A model generated the notes under the pieces. The model saw only the letters and a list, made by a program, of their open reading frames with translations. It did no database searches and was not told the origin of the DNA. DNA of 64,000 nt from JBGPRB01 sp964422155 (GTDB lineage Bacteria; Chloroflexota; Dehalococcoidia; Dehalococcoidales; RBG-16-60-22), in assembly GCA_964422155.1 (NCBI GenBank), contig CAYQZZ010000003.1, positions 1 to 64,000 of the forward strand, read 5' to 3'. The position numbers and the translations under genes are program-made. Shown in pieces: positions 39,449-49,047 of the stretch (its first letter is position 1; each line of letters starts with the position of its first letter).

Positions 39449-40906
39449 ATGAAAAAGAAACTGACGCTGGGCTTTATTTTGACTGTAGTGTTACTATCGC
39501 TGCTGGGAACGACAGCTTGCGATTCGCTGGGGGGTAGCAAAGATACAGTCAATCAACAGCTGGTTAATGTGACGCGCGGCGATTTGACGATGAGTGTCTC
39601 TGGCAAAGGTAAGATAGAGACGTCACGGGAGGCTAGATTAACCTTCGGCAGCGCCGGTAAGGTTGAAAAAATGCTGGTTAAAGAGGGTGACAGGGTCAAG
39701 GCCGGTGACGTACTGGCTAAAATTGATACCAGCCCTCTGGAGCTGGCTTTGAATCAATCGCAGATGGCCGTAACGCAGGCGGTAGTAGCGCTGACACAGG
39801 CGCAGCTTGCCCAGCAAACAGCCGAATATAACCTCGAAAACACGCGTAATTCAGAAGACACGTTGAAGCTGGCGCTGCTCAACGCACAGATAGCTCTGGA
39901 TATAGCAAAGAATAATCTGGCGGCCGGTATCACCGCTATCGATTTCAACACGATACTGGCGGAACTGAATAAGGCGAAAGCCTGGTATGACTATGTAAAG
40001 CGTATGCCGCAGGGAGGGACCGGGGATTCGGACAGCTGGTCGCTGGTGCTCGACCGCGCCAAGGAACGACTGGATACAGTGCAGGCTAATTACGATAATT
40101 CCCTGGCCGGATACGATTCCAGGCAGGTCAACCTCAAGAAAAAGCAGGTAGAGGCAGCCGAGAAATCTGTGGCTCTGGCGCAGAAAAACATCGACGAGCT
40201 TGATAAGAGTATCGCACTTCATGAGCTACAGGTGACCTCAACGGAGCAGGCGGTCAAGCAGGCCCAGCAGGCGGAGGACCTGGCACGGGAGTCCCTGGCT
40301 GACTCACGAAGGCAGCTCGGCGAAGCCACTATTTATGCCCCGTTTGACGGCGTGGTGTCCATGGTTCTGGCGAAGGAGGGGGATATTATTCCATCGCCTT
40401 CTATGGCGCCCCAGACAATTATCAAAATTATTGACCCGGATTCCCTGGAACTGGTGATAGAGGTGGATGAGATTGATATACCGCAGGTAAAACTGGCTCA
40501 GGAAGTTACCGTTAACATGGATGCATTGCCGAAAGCCGTTTTTGCGGGTCGGGTTACGGCGGTATATCCCGTGCCCTTGGAGGTGGGGGGAGTCGTTCTG
40601 TACAAGGTCAGGATAAACCTCGATGTTCAGGGGGAGTCTGAAATCAAGGTTGGCATGAGCGCTTCCGCCGATATTGTGGCGGAAAAACATGAAAATGTCC
40701 TGCTGGTGCCGAGTCGGGCAATCGGTAAGAATGAGCAGGGACAAGCGATTGTCAAAGTTAAAGTCAACGAGCAGATTCAGGAGAGGGCAGTGGTCGTCGG
40801 ACTGGATGACGGACTCAAGGCGGAGATTATCGGCGGACTAAGCGAGGGTGAAACAGTGGTGGTAGAAGTCCGGGTGAAGTCGACATCGGGGATGAGCCTG
40901 TTCTAA
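39449..40906 (+). CDS. macA: MacA/HlyD-type adaptor lipoprotein of an efflux system
   Basis: Extracytoplasmic adaptor of an ABC tripartite-like exporter. The N-terminal signal ends in a lipobox, LLGTTAC, so the mature protein is lipid-anchored on the outer face of the membrane. Then come a half-lipoyl motif (VKEGDRVKAGDVLAKID, about 88-104), a long coiled-coil hairpin of about 200 residues, a second half-lipoyl motif (ATIYAPFDGVVSMVLAKEGDII), and beta-barrel and membrane-proximal domains. The 485 residues are longer than typical MacA, mainly in the coiled coil. It is first in a three-gene operon with the ATPase and permease. Confidence 0.88.
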   Translation: MKKKLTLGFILTVVLLSLLGTTACDSLGGSKDTVNQQLVNVTRGDLTMSVSGKGKIETSREARLTFGSAGKVEKMLVKEGDRVKAGDVLAKIDTSPLELALNQSQMAVTQAVVALTQAQLAQQTAEYNLENTRNSEDTLKLALLNAQIALDIAKNNLAAGITAIDFNTILAELNKAKAWYDYVKRMPQGGTGDSDSWSLVLDRAKERLDTVQANYDNSLAGYDSRQVNLKKKQVEAAEKSVALAQKNIDELDKSIALHELQVTSTEQAVKQAQQAEDLARESLADSRRQLGEATIYAPFDGVVSMVLAKEGDIIPSPSMAPQTIIKIIDPDSLELVIEVDEIDIPQVKLAQEVTVNMDALPKAVFAGRVTAVYPVPLEVGGVVLYKVRINLDVQGESEIKVGMSASADIVAEKHENVLLVPSRAIGKNEQGQAIVKVKVNEQIQERAVVVGLDDGLKAEIIGGLSEGETVVVEVRVKSTSGMSLF

Positions 40907-40930
40907 TCGAAGATAAGGGAAACGTGAGAA

Positions 40931-41632
40931 ATGTCGAAAAATAGCATGATTGAACTTGAGAATATCACGAAAATTTATCGCATGGGCAACGTCGAAGTCC
41001 CCGCCCTCAGGGGCGTGACTCTCAGTATCGAACAGGGCGAAATGGTGGCGCTCATCGGCGCCTCCGGCTCAGGGAAATCGACTTTAATGAACATTATAGG
41101 CTTCCTCGATAAGCCGACCGGGGGGAAATATGTCCTGGAAGGGGTGGATGTCAGCCAGCTCAATGATAACAAGCTGGCCGAGATGAGAAACAGGAAGATA
41201 GGTTTTGTCTTTCAGACGTATAACCTTTTACCGCGGGCTGCTGCCGTCGCGAATGTTGAGCTGCCGCTTGTCTACGGCGGGGGTGGTCAGAAGCGTAAGC
41301 GGGCCGTGGAGGCGCTGGAACGTGTCGGCCTGAAAGCGCGGGCAACTCATAAGCCCTCCGAGCTTTCGGGCGGTGAACAACAGCGGGTGGCCATTGCCCG
41401 GGCGCTGGTAAATAACCCGTCGATTATCCTGGCTGATGAGCCTACCGGTAACCTGGACAGCAACGCTACCGCCGAAATAGTTTCCATCTTCTGCCGGCTC
41501 AACCGGGAGGGTATTACCATTGTGCTGGTAACGCATGAGGTGGATGTGGCCAGGCAAGCCAGGCGTATCGTCAGACTTCTTGATGGGAAGATTACCGAGG
41601 ATAAAAGGGTTGAAACGACAGCTCGTGATTAG
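40931..41632 (+). CDS. macB: ABC transporter ATPase, MacB/LolD type
   Basis: A 233-residue nucleotide-binding subunit. Walker A GASGSGKST (about 42-50), Q-loop FVFQTYNLLPRAAAVANVELPL, signature LSGGEQQRVAIARAL, Walker B IILADEPTGNLDS, switch His in VTHEVDVAR. It is the stand-alone version of the N-terminal half of MacB, and the permease half is the next gene. It energises export of macrolide-like drugs, peptides or lipids through its neighbours. Confidence 0.92.
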   Translation: MSKNSMIELENITKIYRMGNVEVPALRGVTLSIEQGEMVALIGASGSGKSTLMNIIGFLDKPTGGKYVLEGVDVSQLNDNKLAEMRNRKIGFVFQTYNLLPRAAAVANVELPLVYGGGGQKRKRAVEALERVGLKARATHKPSELSGGEQQRVAIARALVNNPSIILADEPTGNLDSNATAEIVSIFCRLNREGITIVLVTHEVDVARQARRIVRLLDGKITEDKRVETTARD

Positions 41633-41656
41633 TCGACACAATCGAGGAGATGAATC

Positions 41657-42907
41657 GTGAAGTTTATCGAGTCCTTTTTTATAGCCATAAGGTCGCTGGC
41701 GGCCAACAAACTGCGCTCTTCTTTGACCATGCTGGGCGTTATCATCGGCGTAGGCTCCGTCATCACCCTGATGTCGGTGGGCAGGGGTGCGGAGAAAACG
41801 ATAACATCCACTCTGGAAGGGATGGGTACCAATCTTATTTATATCACCTCGAAGACTCCGGGTGTGCAGGGAATGATGTCGATGGCGAGCCCGGCCTACA
41901 GCTTTACCATGGCTGACGTCAAAGAAATTGCCGAACGTGTCCCTTCGGTCATCGCCGTGGCTCCGACCATCGAAAACTATGTTGAGGTGTCCAGTTCCGG
42001 CGAGAGCACGCTGGGTATTGTCGAGGCGACCACTCCGGAATTCGAGCGTGCGCTGAACTATCCGATAGCTGAGGGGCAAGATATTTCCGAGAGGAATGTC
42101 GCCGCCAGGGATATGGTGGTGGTGCTCGGCGATAAGGTAGCCACAGACCTCTTTGGTGATGATAACCCGGTGGGGCAAAAGGTCAAGGTAAACGGGCGCC
42201 AGTTCAACGTCATAGGCGTACTGGAAAAAAAGGGCGGCCAGATGATGGGCGTCAGCATGGATTCTGTAATAGTCATGCCGATTACCTCCTATCAGACCAG
42301 GCTCTTCCCGGGACGGACTGTCCGCGGCCAGGATGCCATTCAGCAGATTGCCGTCCAGATAGAGAGCACCAAAGTAGCGGATATGGTTTCCGCGGATATC
42401 ACCGAGCTGCTGAACAAGCGGCACCGCATAACCGAGGAGGGCAAAGAGGACTTCCTCATTATGACGCAGGAGCAGATGATGGGCATGATACAGCAGGTTA
42501 CCGGGCTGCTTACACTGCTGCTCGGAGCCATCGCCAGCATCTCGCTACTGGTCGGAAGTATTGGCATTATGAACATTATGCTGGTCTCGGTGACCGAGCG
42601 TACCCGCGAGATAGGTATTCGCAAGGCAGTCGGTGCCAAGCGGAGGGATATCCTGCTTCAGTTCCTTCTCGAAGCGGCGATGTTGAGTTTATCCGGTGGT
42701 GCCATAGGTATCATTGGAGGCTGGGGCGTATCATGGCTGATTTCCACGTTTTCAGCAGCTGCCGGCGTTACCATACAGGCTGCAGTGTCATGGGATATCG
42801 TTATTCTGGCCATATCGGTCTCGGTATTCATCGGCCTCGTTTCCGGTATCTATCCGGCCATGAGGGCTGCCAGGTTGAATCCCATTGACGCTCTGCACTA
42901 TGAGTAG
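41657..42907 (+). CDS. ABC transporter permease, MacB/FtsX type
   Basis: A 416-residue permease. An N-terminal membrane segment (LAANKLRSSLTMLGVIIGVGSVITLMSVG) is followed by a large extracytoplasmic MacB-PCD domain (about 50-275) and three C-terminal membrane segments with the conserved ERTREIGIRKAVGAKRRDI loop and GIYPAMRAARLNPIDAL end. With the preceding two genes it makes a complete mechanotransmission-type ABC exporter. No outer-membrane channel gene is present, as expected for a cell without an outer membrane. Confidence 0.92.
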   Translation: MKFIESFFIAIRSLAANKLRSSLTMLGVIIGVGSVITLMSVGRGAEKTITSTLEGMGTNLIYITSKTPGVQGMMSMASPAYSFTMADVKEIAERVPSVIAVAPTIENYVEVSSSGESTLGIVEATTPEFERALNYPIAEGQDISERNVAARDMVVVLGDKVATDLFGDDNPVGQKVKVNGRQFNVIGVLEKKGGQMMGVSMDSVIVMPITSYQTRLFPGRTVRGQDAIQQIAVQIESTKVADMVSADITELLNKRHRITEEGKEDFLIMTQEQMMGMIQQVTGLLTLLLGAIASISLLVGSIGIMNIMLVSVTERTREIGIRKAVGAKRRDILLQFLLEAAMLSLSGGAIGIIGGWGVSWLISTFSAAAGVTIQAAVSWDIVILAISVSVFIGLVSGIYPAMRAARLNPIDALHYE

Positions 42908-42940
42908 TAGAATATTGAAAAACAAGGCAATTAGACTGAG

Positions 42941-43429
42941 ATGAACTGGCTGGACATCGTTATACTGGTAATCATAGCAATTTCTACATTTATCGGGCTG
43001 AAGATAGGCATTATTAAGGCGTTTTTTATCATAGCCGGCGGGATTATCGGTGTCTTTCTGGCGGGACGTTTCTCGGATTCTCTGGCCGAAAGGCTGGCTT
43101 TCATTTCCAACCCCGATATAGCCGGCATGGTTGCCTTTGCTATCATTCTGATAGGGGTGATGATAATTGCCGCAATACTGGCTGCGGTGATTAAGTGGGC
43201 TACTTCGGCGGTGCTGCTGGGCTGGGTGAACTATCTGGGCGGCGCTATCCTTGGTTTTATACTGGGCGCTATCTTCTGTGCCGCGCTGCTGACTATGTGG
43301 GTAAATTTTCAGGGTAGCAGCAGCGCTGTATCCGAATCCGTCCTGGCACGCTTCCTGCTGAATGGATTTCCCTTTATACTGACGCTATTGCCCGCAGAGT
43401 TCGACTCGGTCCGCTCTTTCTTCAGATAA
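42941..43429 (+). CDS. CvpA-like membrane protein
   Basis: A 162-residue protein with four hydrophobic segments and the CvpA beginning, WLDIVILVIIAISTFIGLKIGIIKA, and the glycine-rich loop VNYLGGAILGFILGAI. CvpA homologues are linked to colicin V export and stress in other bacteria, but their biochemical role is unsettled. It comes 33 bp after the efflux permease, so it may be the last gene of that operon. Confidence 0.8.
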   Translation: MNWLDIVILVIIAISTFIGLKIGIIKAFFIIAGGIIGVFLAGRFSDSLAERLAFISNPDIAGMVAFAIILIGVMIIAAILAAVIKWATSAVLLGWVNYLGGAILGFILGAIFCAALLTMWVNFQGSSSAVSESVLARFLLNGFPFILTLLPAEFDSVRSFFR

Positions 43430-43555
43430 TAGAGACAAAGGGAACCGCGTTTATTCTTTCCTCCGTCGGCTACATGGAAAAAGCTACTCCAGCCTCACTT
43501 GCTTATCTCTGATGAGGTTGGATGTATTATTTGTGGATAGAGGCCTTCTGAAAAT

Positions 43556-43660
43556 GTCATTCTGAAGGAGCACACTCGCTTCGCTCAGTATAAACTCCGC
43601 GACTGAAGAATCCGTTTCCCCCAATGTGGAACACGGATTCTTCGCTGCGCTCAGAACGAC
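43556..43660. repeat. Dispersed GTCATTCTGA-type repeat in the gap before the ferredoxin gene
   Basis: GTCATTCTGAAG at the left and TCAGAACGAC at the right form the outer arms. GAATCCG...CGGATTC and TTCGCT repeats are nested. It fills the middle of the 305-bp gap 43430-43734, and I see no gene in the rest. Confidence 0.7.
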
Positions 43661-43734
43661 AATTTACTGCTTTTGGACAGTCTATAGTGATAGATGCTGG
43701 AATCTTCCAGTATTTTGCCTGACCGAACGCTGCT

Positions 43735-43944
43735 CTATTTTTTCCGCGGATGGTCCGGGTCAGGTTTCGCGGCATCAACCGGGCAGATTTCCGCGCATTT
43801 GGATGAATCGAAATGTCCCACGCACTCGACACACTTATTGGGGTCGATGACATAGATAGTTTCTCCCTCACTGATGGCGTGTACCGGGCATTCTGGCTCA
43901 CAGGCTCCACAGCTGATGCACTCGTCCGTAATCGTATAAGCCAT
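43735..43944 (-). CDS. 2[4Fe-4S] ferredoxin
   Basis: A 69-residue electron carrier with two cluster motifs: CISCGACEPECPV (CxxCxxCxxxCP) and CVECVGHFDSSKCAEICPVDA, where the second motif has the longer CxxCx8CxxxCP spacing typical of the clostridial/chromatium-like subgroup with lowered potential. A possible partner is the large activase protein, which needs a low-potential donor, but the two are 11 kb apart. A strong GGAGG ribosome binding site precedes it, so it is probably well expressed. Confidence 0.93.
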   Translation of the reverse strand: MAYTITDECISCGACEPECPVHAISEGETIYVIDPNKCVECVGHFDSSKCAEICPVDAAKPDPDHPRKK

Positions 43945-44008
43945 TCAATTTACCTCCTGAGTTTTTCCTTGAGAAATATCGAATACCGGGTTAATTTTAT
44001 CTTATAGA

Positions 44009-44494
44009 CTATGCCTTGCTGACGCCCTTCTTTTTTAGAGCTTCGGCAACATGCGGGGGAACAAGGCTGCTGATATTACCTCCAAGGCTGGCGACTTCTT
44101 TTATCAGGCTGGCACTGAGGAACTGGAATTCCTGGCTGGCCATAAAGCAGACAGTCTCCAGGCCGGGAGATAGCATCCTGTTCATCATTGCCATTTCAAA
44201 TTCCCACTCAAAGTCAGATATCATTCTCAGTCCACGCACCAGCACCTGGGCATTAATCTGCTTGGCGAAGTCTACGGTGATGTTGGTGTATGGTATTACC
44301 TCTACTTTAGGTAGATGGGCTACGGCGCGCCTGGCTAAATCTACCCGCTCCTCAATTGAGAAGGTGAGATGTTTTTCCGGTGTAGAAAAAATACCGATGA
44401 TGGTTTTGTCAAAGAGTCTGGAAGCCCTGGTGGCAATATCTATATGCCCGTTGGTTATCGGGTCAAAGCTGCCGGGATAGAGAGCGATAGTCAA
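44009..44494 (-). CDS. coaD: Phosphopantetheine adenylyltransferase
   Basis: Adds AMP to 4'-phosphopantetheine in coenzyme A synthesis. The nucleotidyltransferase motif TxGH is in PGSFDPITNGHIDIATRA (about 7-24), and the second signature is in FLSASLIKEVASLGG, equivalent to the ISST loop. The length of 161 residues is standard. The ATG overlaps the rsmD stop (4 bp), so the two are translationally coupled, a common rsmD-coaD pairing. Confidence 0.96.
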   Translation of the reverse strand: MTIALYPGSFDPITNGHIDIATRASRLFDKTIIGIFSTPEKHLTFSIEERVDLARRAVAHLPKVEVIPYTNITVDFAKQINAQVLVRGLRMISDFEWEFEMAMMNRMLSPGLETVCFMASQEFQFLSASLIKEVASLGGNISSLVPPHVAEALKKKGVSKA

Positions 44495-45045
44495 TTTCTG
44501 ACCTCCTTATGATAAATTGAGATGCAGCTATTACCATGGCGGTGCTCTTTAATGAGATTAATCGTGGCGTAGCTCTGATTAAGAGGTAAACGCGGGGAGT
44601 GAGTTACTACTACCGTTGTTTTTGTTCCGACCAGTCTAGAGGTTGCCAGTTGTGTGATGAAATCACCTATAGACGCATTTGAATAGGGTGGGTCCATTAA
44701 TATAATGTCGTACTCCTTTTCCAGAAAGGATAGCGCTTTAAAGACGCTGCTACAGTAAATGTGAGCCTGCGCCGATAGCTTGGTCTTTTCCAAGTTTTCC
44801 TTAATTATATCACAACACTTCGGTTCGATTTCAACAAAGTCTACCCAGCCGGCACCGCGACTCAAAGCCTCGATGCCCAGGGCGCCGCTGCCGGAAAACA
44901 AATCAAGCACCTGAGACCAGTCGCTGGCAATATTTTCCAGAATAGAAAAGATGGCACCACGTACCAGGTCCGTTGCTGGACGGGTCTTCGTTCCTTTGGG
45001 GAACTTCAATCGGTGTCCTTTTGCCTTGCCTGTAATAACTCGCAT
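44491..45045 (-). CDS. rsmD: 16S rRNA (guanine966-N2)-methyltransferase
   Basis: SAM-dependent enzyme that methylates G966 of 16S rRNA. The 184 residues begin MRVITGKAKGHRLKFPKGTKTRPATD, the family start. The SAM site has VLDLFSGSGALGIEALSRGA and the catalytic DPPY motif lies in IILMDPPYSN. It is coupled to coaD. Confidence 0.95.
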   Translation of the reverse strand: MRVITGKAKGHRLKFPKGTKTRPATDLVRGAIFSILENIASDWSQVLDLFSGSGALGIEALSRGAGWVDFVEIEPKCCDIIKENLEKTKLSAQAHIYCSSVFKALSFLEKEYDIILMDPPYSNASIGDFITQLATSRLVGTKTTVVVTHSPRLPLNQSYATINLIKEHRHGNSCISIYHKEVRN

Positions 45046-45161
45046 ATTCGGCAGGATGCTTCTTTTTATGAATGCCTGTATTAAGCAATAAAATTACTAA
45101 ATAATAGGATAACCAGATGATGTTGAATTTGTCAACTTATGAAAGTTGCTTTTTTATTAAT

Positions 45162-45232
45162 GTCATACCGATTGAATCGGCATCCAGACCCCCTTTTCCC
45201 TACCGCTGGATTCCAGCTTTCGCTGGAATGAC
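45162..45232. repeat. Dispersed GTCATACC...GGAATGAC repeat upstream of rsmD
   Basis: GTCATACCGATTGAATCGG then GCTGGATTCCAGC with TTTCGCTGGAATGAC. It lies in the 452-bp gap 45046-45497 between rsmD and ftsZ. The rest of that gap holds the ftsZ terminator hairpin and no gene. Confidence 0.7.
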
Positions 45233-45348
45233 AATTGTGGGAAGGCTGGAGTAACACGAAAGCATCGCTAAATACTCTCGAAAGCTTTTTAGAAATTGGG
45301 ACATATATTTCCATTGTAGATATAACAGGGGCAATACATCAGCCCCGG

Positions 45349-45385
45349 AAAAAGGGAGGCTGCGGGCGTGAAACGCCCGCAGCCT
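45349..45385 (-). terminator. Strong intrinsic terminator downstream of ftsZ
   Basis: A 13-bp perfect stem, AGGCTGCGGGCGT (45357-45369) with ACGCCCGCAGCCT (45373-45385), and a 3-nt loop. On the minus strand it is followed by CCCTTTTT, as expected for a terminator of the leftward mraZ-rsmH-ftsA-ftsZ run. Confidence 0.75.
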
Positions 45386-45497
45386 TTGTTACTACTCAGA
45401 GGATGCCCTCTTATGCCTATATCATCCGAGCACCTTGTGCTCAGCACTTTACCAGACTACCGCATTTTTACCGTTAAATTACCGTCACAGGAAATTT

Positions 45498-46628
45498 TTA
45501 ATGGAAATGACGCTGTTTTACCGGTTCCATCGAATACTCACTCTGGGGCCCGGCAGTCCGCCGGTGACTGAATAACGGACGGCGCAGGAAGGAAGGCATA
45601 TCCAGTTCATCTTCAGTCTTAATGTTTTTAAGTATCTTGTTAAGCTCCTCTTCTTCAGAGTTCCTACCCATGCCCATCTTGGACTGGAATCCGGTGGCAA
45701 TCAGGGTAATCCTTACCTCGTTTTCCATAGACGGGTCATTAGCCACACCGAAAATGATGTTGGCATCCGGGTCTACGGCCTGCTTGATGACCTCGGCGGC
45801 CTGGTTTACTTCGAACAGGGTGAGGCTGCTGCCGCCGACGACGTTGAACAGGACGCCTTTGGAGCCTTCGATGGAAACCTCCAGGAGCGGGCTGGCCAGC
45901 GCATCTTTGGCGGCATCGATAGCCCGGTTCTGCCCGGTGCCCTTGCCGATGGACATCCAGGCCGGGCCGGCATCTTTCATGATTGCCTTGACATCGGCGA
46001 AGTCCAGGTTAATCATGCCGGGAGTGGTGATGACCTCGGCGATAGCCTGAACACCGTGTCTCAATACATCATCCGCCAGTTTGAAGGCGCTGTCCACACC
46101 GGTTTTATTATCGCAGAGAGTCAACAGGCGGTCATTGGGGATTATAATAAGCGTGTCAACCTTATCGATAAGGTTTTCGATACCCTCTTCCGCCGTTTGT
46201 ATGCGGTGAGCACCCTCGAAGGCGAATGGTTTGGTGACCACGGCGATGGTCAGGGCACCGCTGGTTTTTGAAATTTCCGCCACGATTGGAATTGCCCCGG
46301 TGCCGGTACCGCCGCCCATGCCAGCGGTGAGGAATACCATGTCAGCCCCTAAAACAATTTCCCTGAGCTCGTCGCGGTTTTCCTCGGCGGCTTTGGCGCC
46401 CATGATATGGTCGCCCCCGGCTCCCAGACCCCTGGTAAGCTTGGGCCCGAGCTGGACGCATACCGGCGCTTCACAAACGGCCAGGGCCTGAGCATCGGTG
46501 TTCATGGCGATGAACTCAACACCCTGAATATTCTCTCTGACCATGCGGGTAACGGCATTGCTGCCGCCACCACCTAGACCAACTACTTTAATCTTTGCTG
46601 GATTAGCAACGAAGCTTGTTCTTGCCAT
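45498..46628 (-). CDS. ftsZ: Cell division protein FtsZ
   Basis: Tubulin-like GTPase that polymerises into the division ring. The T4 glycine loop GMGGGTGTGAIPIVAE (about 102-117), N-terminal KVVGLGGGGSNAV, and the T7 loop NLDFADVKAIM (catalytic Asp) are intact. The 376 residues include a short linker. The conserved C-terminal motif appears as LDMPSFLRR near residue 350 and is followed by an extra tail of about 20 residues. AAAGGAGGAGG precedes the ATG. It is the last gene of the reduced dcw cluster, 56 bp after ftsA. Confidence 0.97.
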   Translation of the reverse strand: MARTSFVANPAKIKVVGLGGGGSNAVTRMVRENIQGVEFIAMNTDAQALAVCEAPVCVQLGPKLTRGLGAGGDHIMGAKAAEENRDELREIVLGADMVFLTAGMGGGTGTGAIPIVAEISKTSGALTIAVVTKPFAFEGAHRIQTAEEGIENLIDKVDTLIIIPNDRLLTLCDNKTGVDSAFKLADDVLRHGVQAIAEVITTPGMINLDFADVKAIMKDAGPAWMSIGKGTGQNRAIDAAKDALASPLLEVSIEGSKGVLFNVVGGSSLTLFEVNQAAEVIKQAVDPDANIIFGVANDPSMENEVRITLIATGFQSKMGMGRNSEEEELNKILKNIKTEDELDMPSFLRRPLFSHRRTAGPQSEYSMEPVKQRHFH

Positions 46629-46684
46629 CTCCTCCTCCTTTAACTTATGCTTTAAATTAATTACTTGTTATAATTTTTTATATT

Positions 46685-47902
46685 TTAGCCGAACAGCCTT
46701 TTAAGCTGAGAGGCTAGCCGGAGCAGGGAACTACCGAAACTGCCTGTCTTCCAGTGCTTCTTGCCTTCATATTTACTCCCCCAGAGCAAAAGGCCAACGC
46801 TGGTGGCATACGCCGGGTCTTGAAGCACATCGCCGATGCCGTACATATTACTGGGAATGCCTACTCTTACGGGTAACTTGAGTACTTCACGCCCGAGGGA
46901 AGCTATGCCGGAAAGATTGGAACTACCGCCCGTGAGCACCAGTCCGGCTGGTACCAGTTCTTCATATTCCGAGCTCGGCATTTCCAGGACGATAAGCTTC
47001 AAGATTTCTTCAACTCTGGCCCTGACGATGTCGCACAGGTCCTGGTAGGAAACACCGTGTCCATCCTTGGATATGGCCGGCGCGGTATCTACTTTACCCT
47101 CATAAACGGGCATGACACTTCCGTACTTTTTCTTCATCTCTTCGGCGATTTCAAACGGCAGCCCCAACCCGATGGCGATATCCCGGGTAAGCTGATAACC
47201 GGCTACGGGAAGGATAGAGGTGTGCCAGATGCTGCCCTCTCTGAAGACGGCAACATCTGTGGTGCCGCCGCCGATATCAGCCATAATTACGCCTACCTGT
47301 CTCTCATCTTCAGTGAGAACTGCCTCGCTGCTGGCCAGGGGTTCTAGAACGAGGTCCTCAATATCTATCCCGAGACTCCGGATACATTTTACGAGATTCT
47401 GAACGGAGGTAACGGCAGCAGTAATGACATGCGTTTCTACATCGAGACGGAATCCGTGCATGCCTACGGGGTTCTTTACACCTGGCTGGCCATCGACAGC
47501 ATAGTTGCGGGGTATGACATGAAGCAGCCTTCTATCAGAGGCGGTTTTTACGCTCTGGGCAGAGGTAAGGACGCGTTTCAGGTCATCAGGGCGTACGACA
47601 CGGTCGTTACGCGTAATAGCGACTACACCGTGGTTGTTCATCGAGGCGACATGCCGGCCGGTAACACCGACATAGGCTGAGTCTAACTTGTAGTTGCTGG
47701 TCTGTTCCGCCTTTCTCACTGAGTCGCGAATCGACTCTCTGGCTTCATTGATGTTGACCACCAGGCCTTTATGCAGTCCTTTGGAAGGGGAAATGCCGAC
47801 ACCCACGACTCGTGGGATGCCGCCATCAGTAATATCCGCCAGAATTGTGCATATCTTGGTGGTGCCAACATCGATAGAAGCTATAACATTCCGTTTTTTC
47901 AT
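46685..47902 (-). CDS. ftsA: Cell division protein FtsA
   Basis: Actin-like protein that tethers FtsZ to the membrane. ATP-site segments are ASIDVGTTKICTILADI (N-terminal), MADIGGGTTDVAVF and LVLTGGSSNLSGI. The SHS2/1C domain lies around residues 80-165 (MHGFRLDVETHVITAAV). The C-terminus ends LLRLASQLKRLFG, an amphipathic membrane-targeting helix. The length of 405 residues is normal. AAGGAGG lies before the ATG. It follows rsmH by 92 bp and precedes ftsZ. Confidence 0.96.
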   Translation of the reverse strand: MKKRNVIASIDVGTTKICTILADITDGGIPRVVGVGISPSKGLHKGLVVNINEARESIRDSVRKAEQTSNYKLDSAYVGVTGRHVASMNNHGVVAITRNDRVVRPDDLKRVLTSAQSVKTASDRRLLHVIPRNYAVDGQPGVKNPVGMHGFRLDVETHVITAAVTSVQNLVKCIRSLGIDIEDLVLEPLASSEAVLTEDERQVGVIMADIGGGTTDVAVFREGSIWHTSILPVAGYQLTRDIAIGLGLPFEIAEEMKKKYGSVMPVYEGKVDTAPAISKDGHGVSYQDLCDIVRARVEEILKLIVLEMPSSEYEELVPAGLVLTGGSSNLSGIASLGREVLKLPVRVGIPSNMYGIGDVLQDPAYATSVGLLLWGSKYEGKKHWKTGSFGSSLLRLASQLKRLFG

Positions 47903-47994
47903 CTGCCCTCCTTAGTAACTGGATTAAATTTGGCTCTATTGTTACCCAGTTATTACATATTATTAAGGACCTCCTTTCAGAATCTATCCGAAGT

Positions 47995-49047
47995 CTATGC
48001 GGCTAAAAAGGCCATCCTGATTTTCTGCAACAGGGCCGGTCTTCGCCAACCTCTGGATTTGGCTATGGTCATAAAGGTGTGTTCATCGGTGGTTGCATAG
48101 CAATCACCCTGGGTAGTAATACGTTCGGCCGCTCTTAACTTGGCGCTGCGGCTGCGCGGATTAAGGTCAATCTCCGTTTCGGGAGCGGTAATTACTTTCT
48201 TATTTATTAATCTCAAGCTGGGTGTATGACCGCATATGCAGGTGGGAGTTCCTGGAGGGCAAATACAACCCCTGGCTTCTTTTTGCATAAACTGCTTGAC
48301 GATTCTGTCTTCCAGTGAATGATAGCTTATCACCACCAGCCTGCCCTCGTAGCCGAGCAGGTCAACTGCCTGTTTCAGGGCTGTTTCCAGGTGCTCCAGT
48401 TCGTGGTTGACAGCGATACGCAGCGCCTGGAAAGTCCTGGTGGCCGGGTGAATCTTACCCCTCCGGCCGATGGTCTTCTCTATCAGCTGGGCTAACTGGC
48501 CGGTAGTTTCTATCGGGCGTTCCCTCACGATTACCCGGGCGATTCTATGACTGTGAATTTCTTCTCCGTAGGTCTTGATAATATTGGTAAGTCTCGCTTC
48601 CGGGGTCGTGTTGATAATATCGGCGGCGGTAATTTTCTGGCTGGGGTTGAACCGCATATCCAGCGGGGCGTCATGCTGAAAGCTGAAGCCCCGGCCGCTG
48701 CCATTAAGCTGATTGGAGGAGAGTCCGAGGTCAAAGAGGATGCCGTGTACCGGAAAGAAGTCATATTTAATGCAGATAGACTGCAGGTTGGCGAAATTAT
48801 CATTGACCAGCAGGATGGAATCTTTGTAATGCTCGAGCCGCTCTTTGGCAATTTCTATGGCATGGGGGTCGGCATCAATGCCCAGTAGCTGCCCGCCGGG
48901 TGAACTGTGGTCCAAGATGGCGGCAGCGTGTCCTCCGCTGCCGAGTGTGCAGTCAACGTAGCGACCGCCCGGCTGGACGGCCAGCGCCTTGAGCGCTTCT
49001 GAGAGAAGAACCGGAGTATGACTGGAGGCTGACCTGTTTTTTATCAT
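47995..49047 (-). CDS. rsmH: 16S rRNA (cytosine1402-N4)-methyltransferase
   Basis: SAM-dependent enzyme (old name MraW) that methylates C1402 of 16S rRNA. It has SHTPVLLSEALKAL at the start, YVDCTLGSGGHAAAIL for SAM, ILFDLGLSSNQLNGSGRGFSFQHDAPLDMRF in the middle, and ISYHSLEDRIVKQFM near the end. The 350 residues include a C-terminal tail of about 35 after the usual end (LRAAERI). It overlaps mraZ by one base, and ftsA follows with none of the usual ftsL, ftsI or mur genes in between. Confidence 0.96.
   Translation of the reverse strand: MIKNRSASSHTPVLLSEALKALAVQPGGRYVDCTLGSGGHAAAILDHSSPGGQLLGIDADPHAIEIAKERLEHYKDSILLVNDNFANLQSICIKYDFFPVHGILFDLGLSSNQLNGSGRGFSFQHDAPLDMRFNPSQKITAADIINTTPEARLTNIIKTYGEEIHSHRIARVIVRERPIETTGQLAQLIEKTIGRRGKIHPATRTFQALRIAVNHELEHLETALKQAVDLLGYEGRLVVISYHSLEDRIVKQFMQKEARGCICPPGTPTCICGHTPSLRLINKKVITAPETEIDLNPRSRSAKLRAAERITTQGDCYATTDEHTFMTIAKSRGWRRPALLQKIRMAFLAA

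Noticed and set aside
41228..42424. Leftward open frame of nearly 400 codons opposite the macB ATPase and permease
   Set aside because: Antisense shadow of strongly conserved ABC transporter genes, with His/Arg-rich unlikely composition.
45357..45385. Perfect hairpin considered as a recombination site or small RNA
   Set aside because: Position after ftsZ with a following T-run on the minus strand fits a plain intrinsic terminator.
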